The position numbers and the translations under genes were made by a program. A stretch of 64,000 nucleotides of DNA from Phoronis australis (taxonomy: Eukaryota; Phoronida; Phoronidae): NCBI GenBank assembly GCA_002633005.1, contig NMRA01000044.1:945097-1009096 (forward strand). Direction: 5' to 3'. Positions 60,259 to 64,000 of this stretch are shown one piece after another. Numbering within the stretch: the first letter of the stretch is position 1; every line of letters starts with the position of its first letter. The notes under the pieces were generated by a model that had not been told where the DNA came from, did no database searches, and worked only from the letters and a program-made list of their open reading frames with translations.

Positions 60259-62560
60259 TATATGACCTTTTATCCCACCCTCACGTGTTGTTTCACTGAC
60301 TAGCTCCGGTATCGGTTCGCAGTTTGCGCATACAAATAATAAAATGTCCTATTTGTTTCATATATTCTTCACGTATCCGTTGCCAACCAATGATAACATG
60401 TATACCGATTATAACTTCTAGTACAAATGCAAAGACAAGATCCGTTGATTTTTCACATCAGTAGATGGATTACATGTAATTGATCGTTATTTGTGTGCAA
60501 TTAGTGTTACAGCACAGAGATCAAGGATTTTTCAAATATGTACGTTTTCAAGGGTTGTCTTTGAGAGCATGCAAAAGGATGTTTTAACAGTAGCTCTTCG
60601 AAATCGCTTATTAATTTTGTACTCCATAATTAGTTGTATTTGTCGAAAACATTGCTGCATGCATTAACTTGAGCAGTCGAAGGGTTCGCTTTGTTTCTCC
60701 AAGAGCAGTGTATGGTTATGAAAACAACAAAAACAGCCATATCATTTCTCCGTGTGTAATTGCTCCCTGACGGTGGTTTAGGAAAAAGTAAAACATGGTG
60801 TTCGATGTTTACACTGACAATGAATAGTCATCAAAAGTAATTTTGTTTTCATGTTGACATTACGTTATTTGCACAATACCTGCCATTCTGTACATCTTTA
60901 CTCCAACGTCAACAAATGAGTGTGGATTACCACTAGCAAGGTGTCATATTGTGTAGACATGGCTCACGCAAATTTCTACAGATTACTGGTTGATAAGCCT
61001 ACTCCGTCCGTGCACGTACCTTGTCGGCCTTCCATTTATAAATTCCAAAGCCTACTGCACCCACGACTAAAAAAGTTGCAAAGGCTGCTAAAATAATAGT
61101 TTCGGTGTTGAAGCTGGCATTTACCTGTAAGAAAATGAAATATTTAGTTGACGCATTCTCGTTTCATAAGTTGTCACCAGTGTGGCAAGTTGCATTAGTT
61201 TAAGTAGCGCCCAGGCAGCTCAGTCCCAAACCTAGCGACAACTCGGTCAAGGAGTAAGTTTTTTTAGTTGTGGACGACACTTAAGTTTTCATCATATTTT
61301 ATTGAATGAGGTTAGAACAAACAGCAGTTTAGTACCGGCTGAACTCATTAACAAAATCTACTTATCTGCATTTAAGACAAACCCCGACTTACGGAGTCAT
61401 AGACAAGACGCTGAATTTCGGTTCTCTCAATCTTATTTACAGGGTTTGAAGACTGGGCACTGTCCGAATCAGTATAGTTGAGGCACAATGACCAATACTC
61501 TGAAACATAATGATTCAAAAAACTGAAACAAATTCTGGTACAGCAGTGGATTCTCATTTTACCGTTAACTGTCCATTTCTCTGCCACAACATATGTACGG
61601 GGAATGAGCTCATGAATGTGATATTTCAAAAAGACGATCGTGAACCCTCACAATTGTTTTCATAGGCCAGCAAGTTTTGTTCTTGTCTCGAAACCTTGAC
61701 GTCATGTGTTCACCTCCATCTTGGCACTGAAACTCGGCACCCTCCCCCAGGCCCCCAATCTCCCATTTGCCTTACAATTCCCAAAACTGAGTAGTGCCCA
61801 ACGTTTCACTGTCACAAAACCTTTTCTGTCACTATATTCAGCATGTTTCCCTGATGACTATTCAACCCGGCTCCAGTTCGCTCAGGGTCTTTTTGACCTT
61901 TTGAAGGACATTTTCCTACTTGTCCATACCCACGTTATTGTTCCGTCCCAAATCGATCGGTTACGTACTTGGACACTCTGTTCGGCACCTTTCCGAGTTG
62001 GGCTGAAAACAGGCGTTGGTGTAACATGGTATGCACGAGTTGTTACCGTGGAGGGCGATGTCGAAGTTAGTCACAGCACGGTGGAACTTCCAGCCGCAGA
62101 CCTCAAACGTCCGCTGCCCTCGGGTAGGATCTAGACAATCTGGGTGCTTGCTGGCTGCAAGAGTCAAAAATACAAGTAAGCAACAGCAGGGAGCCTCAGA
62201 TTACCACGGTCTACGTGAATCAGTTGACGATTATTGACGGCTGCGGGTTAGACTGCCAACAAGACTGCTTTTACTTTATAACATGAAGAGGGGTTATTGT
62301 TTCTGGCTACCTGTCGTCCATCGGAGGAGAAACTTGCTGTTGTCAGGTGGTAGGTTTTGACTGGAATCGTCAAAACAGGAACCAGTTTCCTTTAAACTTC
62401 ATATGTGGTTCGGTTTGAGAGACAAAATTAGATGGCTTAACATGTGCTACCCTGCCTGGTTCCGTTCAGAAGCTGTATACCAAGTACCTGTAACGACACA
62501 TAGGCCTATCGCCACCACGACCCAACCGATTCTGTTTAAATCCCTGGCTAAATGAAACAT
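59952..62560 (-). CDS. Five-exon gene for a 150-aa single-pass type I membrane glycoprotein, family unknown
   Basis: Exons on the minus strand: 62560-62488, 62154-62047, 61499-61393, 61124-61020, 60011-59952. All GT-AG, and phases 1, 1, 0, 0 agree across the four introns, which is strong evidence for a real gene. Order: signal peptide (1-24, WVVVAIGLCVV core); ectodomain 25-105 with three cysteines (31, 44, 66) and two N-glycosylation sites (NYT 68, NAS 98); transmembrane helix about 106-125 (ends GFGIY); then a basic 25-residue tail, KWKADKEAAAKERYIY...SKT. Size and layout resemble receptor-activity-modifying proteins, but their cysteine and WC motifs are absent, so I do not assign it. An odd number of ectodomain cysteines allows a disulfide-linked partner. 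It was not visible as one long ORF. Confidence 0.75.
60211..60263. repeat. TATACA/TA microsatellite
   Basis: (TA)n followed by about five CATATA units and (TA)n again, in intron 4 of the membrane-protein gene. Confidence 0.9.
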
Positions 62561-64000
62561 GACGTCTTATTAGGAAGATACGTAAATCTTGCAACTTGTT
62601 GTGAACGCTGATGTCTTCTGTCGATCTGACAAGGTAATTCTTGTTGCTGTTATATATATATGTGGACGAGAACTTAATTTAGGAAATTTTTATTAACATT
62701 TCTAGCGATGTAAAATCCACGACTGGCTGGCCCTCATGTGTCATGGCTAAAATTAACCCATGAATCATAACATCGACGGGGAAAATAAAACGTAGGAAAC
62801 TTCAGGTATACATACAAAAAATCCGTGCCGTAGATCTGGTCTGGGAATTTCTGTGTGTCATAAATAACTTCGAGACGTTTTTTTGTTTGCTTTAGCATGC
62901 ATCAAATAGGTCATCGCTCAATGGGCAACAGTATAAGAATGATATATCGATTGATTAGAGGGCACGGCATTTGTGGATTGATGTTTACATATGGAATAAA
63001 GTTTGGAAATTTGTTCTGTTGTTAATGGTGGTGCAAAAATCCATGATTTCATGTCACGATACGTCATAAAGCGATAAACGTATCAGAAAGTGAGAACAGG
63101 AAAGTGACAATTGCTGGACATTCATTTTGTATGGGGGATAAGTATATTACGGAGCACGTGTGTAAAGATTTAGCTCTTGCGCTGTTCACTATTACGTAAC
63201 CATGTTGGTGTCGGTATGAATTCGCTTACATGTTAAAGCGTATTTCCAAAGTATTTAGCTGATAGAAACGAAAAATGAATTAATTCGCTTAAGCGTCAAA
63301 CAATCGGTTTTGTAATATTCCTAGTGCGATTTCCGTAATAGGACTTGACTTCTGTTACCACCAAGGTCATCAAAACCATCAGCGACTCAAGAAAACGCAT
63401 TGGTGTCGGTCAATCCTATTAAAATTGCACTGAATGTCAAAACTGGAGCATATACCAGTGGCGGATCTACGTTTTCACCAAGGGGGGGTTTAGGATTCCC
63501 GCCAAGGTCGAATCCTAGGCGCGTGGCGCCGAGCGCGGGGAGGTCGGGATTGGGGTTTCCCCTCCCGTGTAAGATATTTTTTTGTTTTTGTAGCCAAATG
63601 GTGAAATTTCCATGCACCCTGGTAGGCTAAGTTTCTGGCACTTAACATGTCTCTGGAATTTTTCTTAAGATATTTAAAAACCCTTCTCGATTTTGTCACA
63701 TGGACTTGGCACATAAGTTTCGTGAAACCATAATGTGCACATCTGGGCATGAGTCACGCCACCAGCAAAAATGATTTTTGTTGGAACATCTGCTTACACA
63801 CACCTTTTTCAGCATACGAAAAGTCGTATACGAAAAAGTGTGGTGTGTACACAGGGGTTTAGACAATTTCCAAATATTCAAGAGCATAATTAAGGAGCAC
63901 CGACGGGGCGTAAAAACTTGAATATCAGATGATCGCGTAACAGCAGCCTCAAGTTGTTTAAGAACGAAGACCTGTACTGTTAGTCCGGAAATAAACATGT
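62561..64000. other. Right end of the window, repeats only
   Basis: Upstream of the membrane-protein gene. Contains repeat family C (63340-63440) directly followed by a diverged G-rich family B repeat (63459-63560). Open frames of 76-100 aa here overlap the repeats or have no support. Confidence 0.5.
63459..63560 (+). repeat. Diverged G-rich interspersed repeat
   Basis: AGTGGCGGATCTACG, AAGGGGGGGTTTAGG, then GGCGCGTGGCGCCGAGCGCG, a near-palindromic GC-rich core, and a CCCCTCCCGTG end. Confidence 0.6.

Noticed and set aside
61706-62134. 142-aa open frame on the plus strand
   Set aside because: It starts at GTG and lies opposite exon 2 of the minus-strand membrane-protein gene, which has better support (phase-matched splice sites).
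62443-62487. Extension or alternative 37-base exon after the signal-peptide exon of the membrane-protein gene
   Set aside because: It can be read in phase, but a direct CAG|GTACTT donor at 62488 gives a clean phase-1 join to the next exon with the ATG in frame, which is simpler.

Overview
This is a eukaryotic nuclear window: AT-rich, with genes split into many short exons by GT-AG introns and a heavy load of interspersed repeats. A secreted inter-alpha-trypsin inhibitor heavy-chain (ITIH) gene, an animal-type FTSJ1 gene with many introns, and a 'GGCGGATTTAGGGGGG' repeat suggest an invertebrate deuterostome (hemichordate, cephalochordate or echinoderm). That taxon call is inference. Single-N joints at 2160, 6356, 25201, 30258, 39879 and 48354 mark a draft assembly. 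Three of them are flanked by near-identical sequence, so part of the window is probably two haplotypes laid end to end.

Layout. (1) 1-7.7 kb: a 1-kb segment present twice (742-2159 and 6357-7368), differing by a 401-bp transposon with terminal inverted repeats (TIRs). A small minus-strand two-exon gene of unknown function (7677 to 6923) sits in the right copy, and its last exon recurs in the left copy. (2) 7.7-11.9 kb: no gene; a degenerate satellite-like array at 9.1-10.3 kb. (3) 11962-27929, minus strand: complete FTSJ1, 10 exons, 332 aa, with exon 2 present twice inside a 2.3-kb duplication (22.6-24.9 and 25.2-27.6 kb). An extra CpG-rich promoter-like piece with its own start codon lies between the copies. 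(4) 28-31.7 kb: intergenic, repeats, a 16-bp minisatellite. (5) 31778-54162, plus strand: one 19-exon gene encoding a predicted 1169-aa secreted protein. Every splice phase fits. The order is signal peptide, extra N-terminal VWA domain, Thr-rich linker, VIT, second VWA with a perfect MIDAS, ITIH C-terminal domain with a DPHF site. The extra VWA cassette (four phase 0-0 exons) between the signal exon and VIT is the most unusual feature of the window. (6) In the last intron of that gene, a 1.0-kb element with about 120-bp TIRs carries a THAP zinc-finger ORF on the opposite strand. (7) 54.4-59.2 kb: ITIH poly(A) signal, a tRNA-derived SINE-like piece, a doubtful minus-strand first exon, and a decayed LINE reverse transcriptase. 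(8) 59952-62560, minus strand: a complete five-exon gene for a 150-aa single-pass type I membrane glycoprotein of unknown family. (9) 62.6-64 kb: repeats only.

The genes do not form an operon or one pathway. FTSJ1 is a housekeeping tRNA-modification enzyme, the ITIH-like protein is extracellular-matrix or plasma type, and the 150-aa protein is a predicted surface protein.
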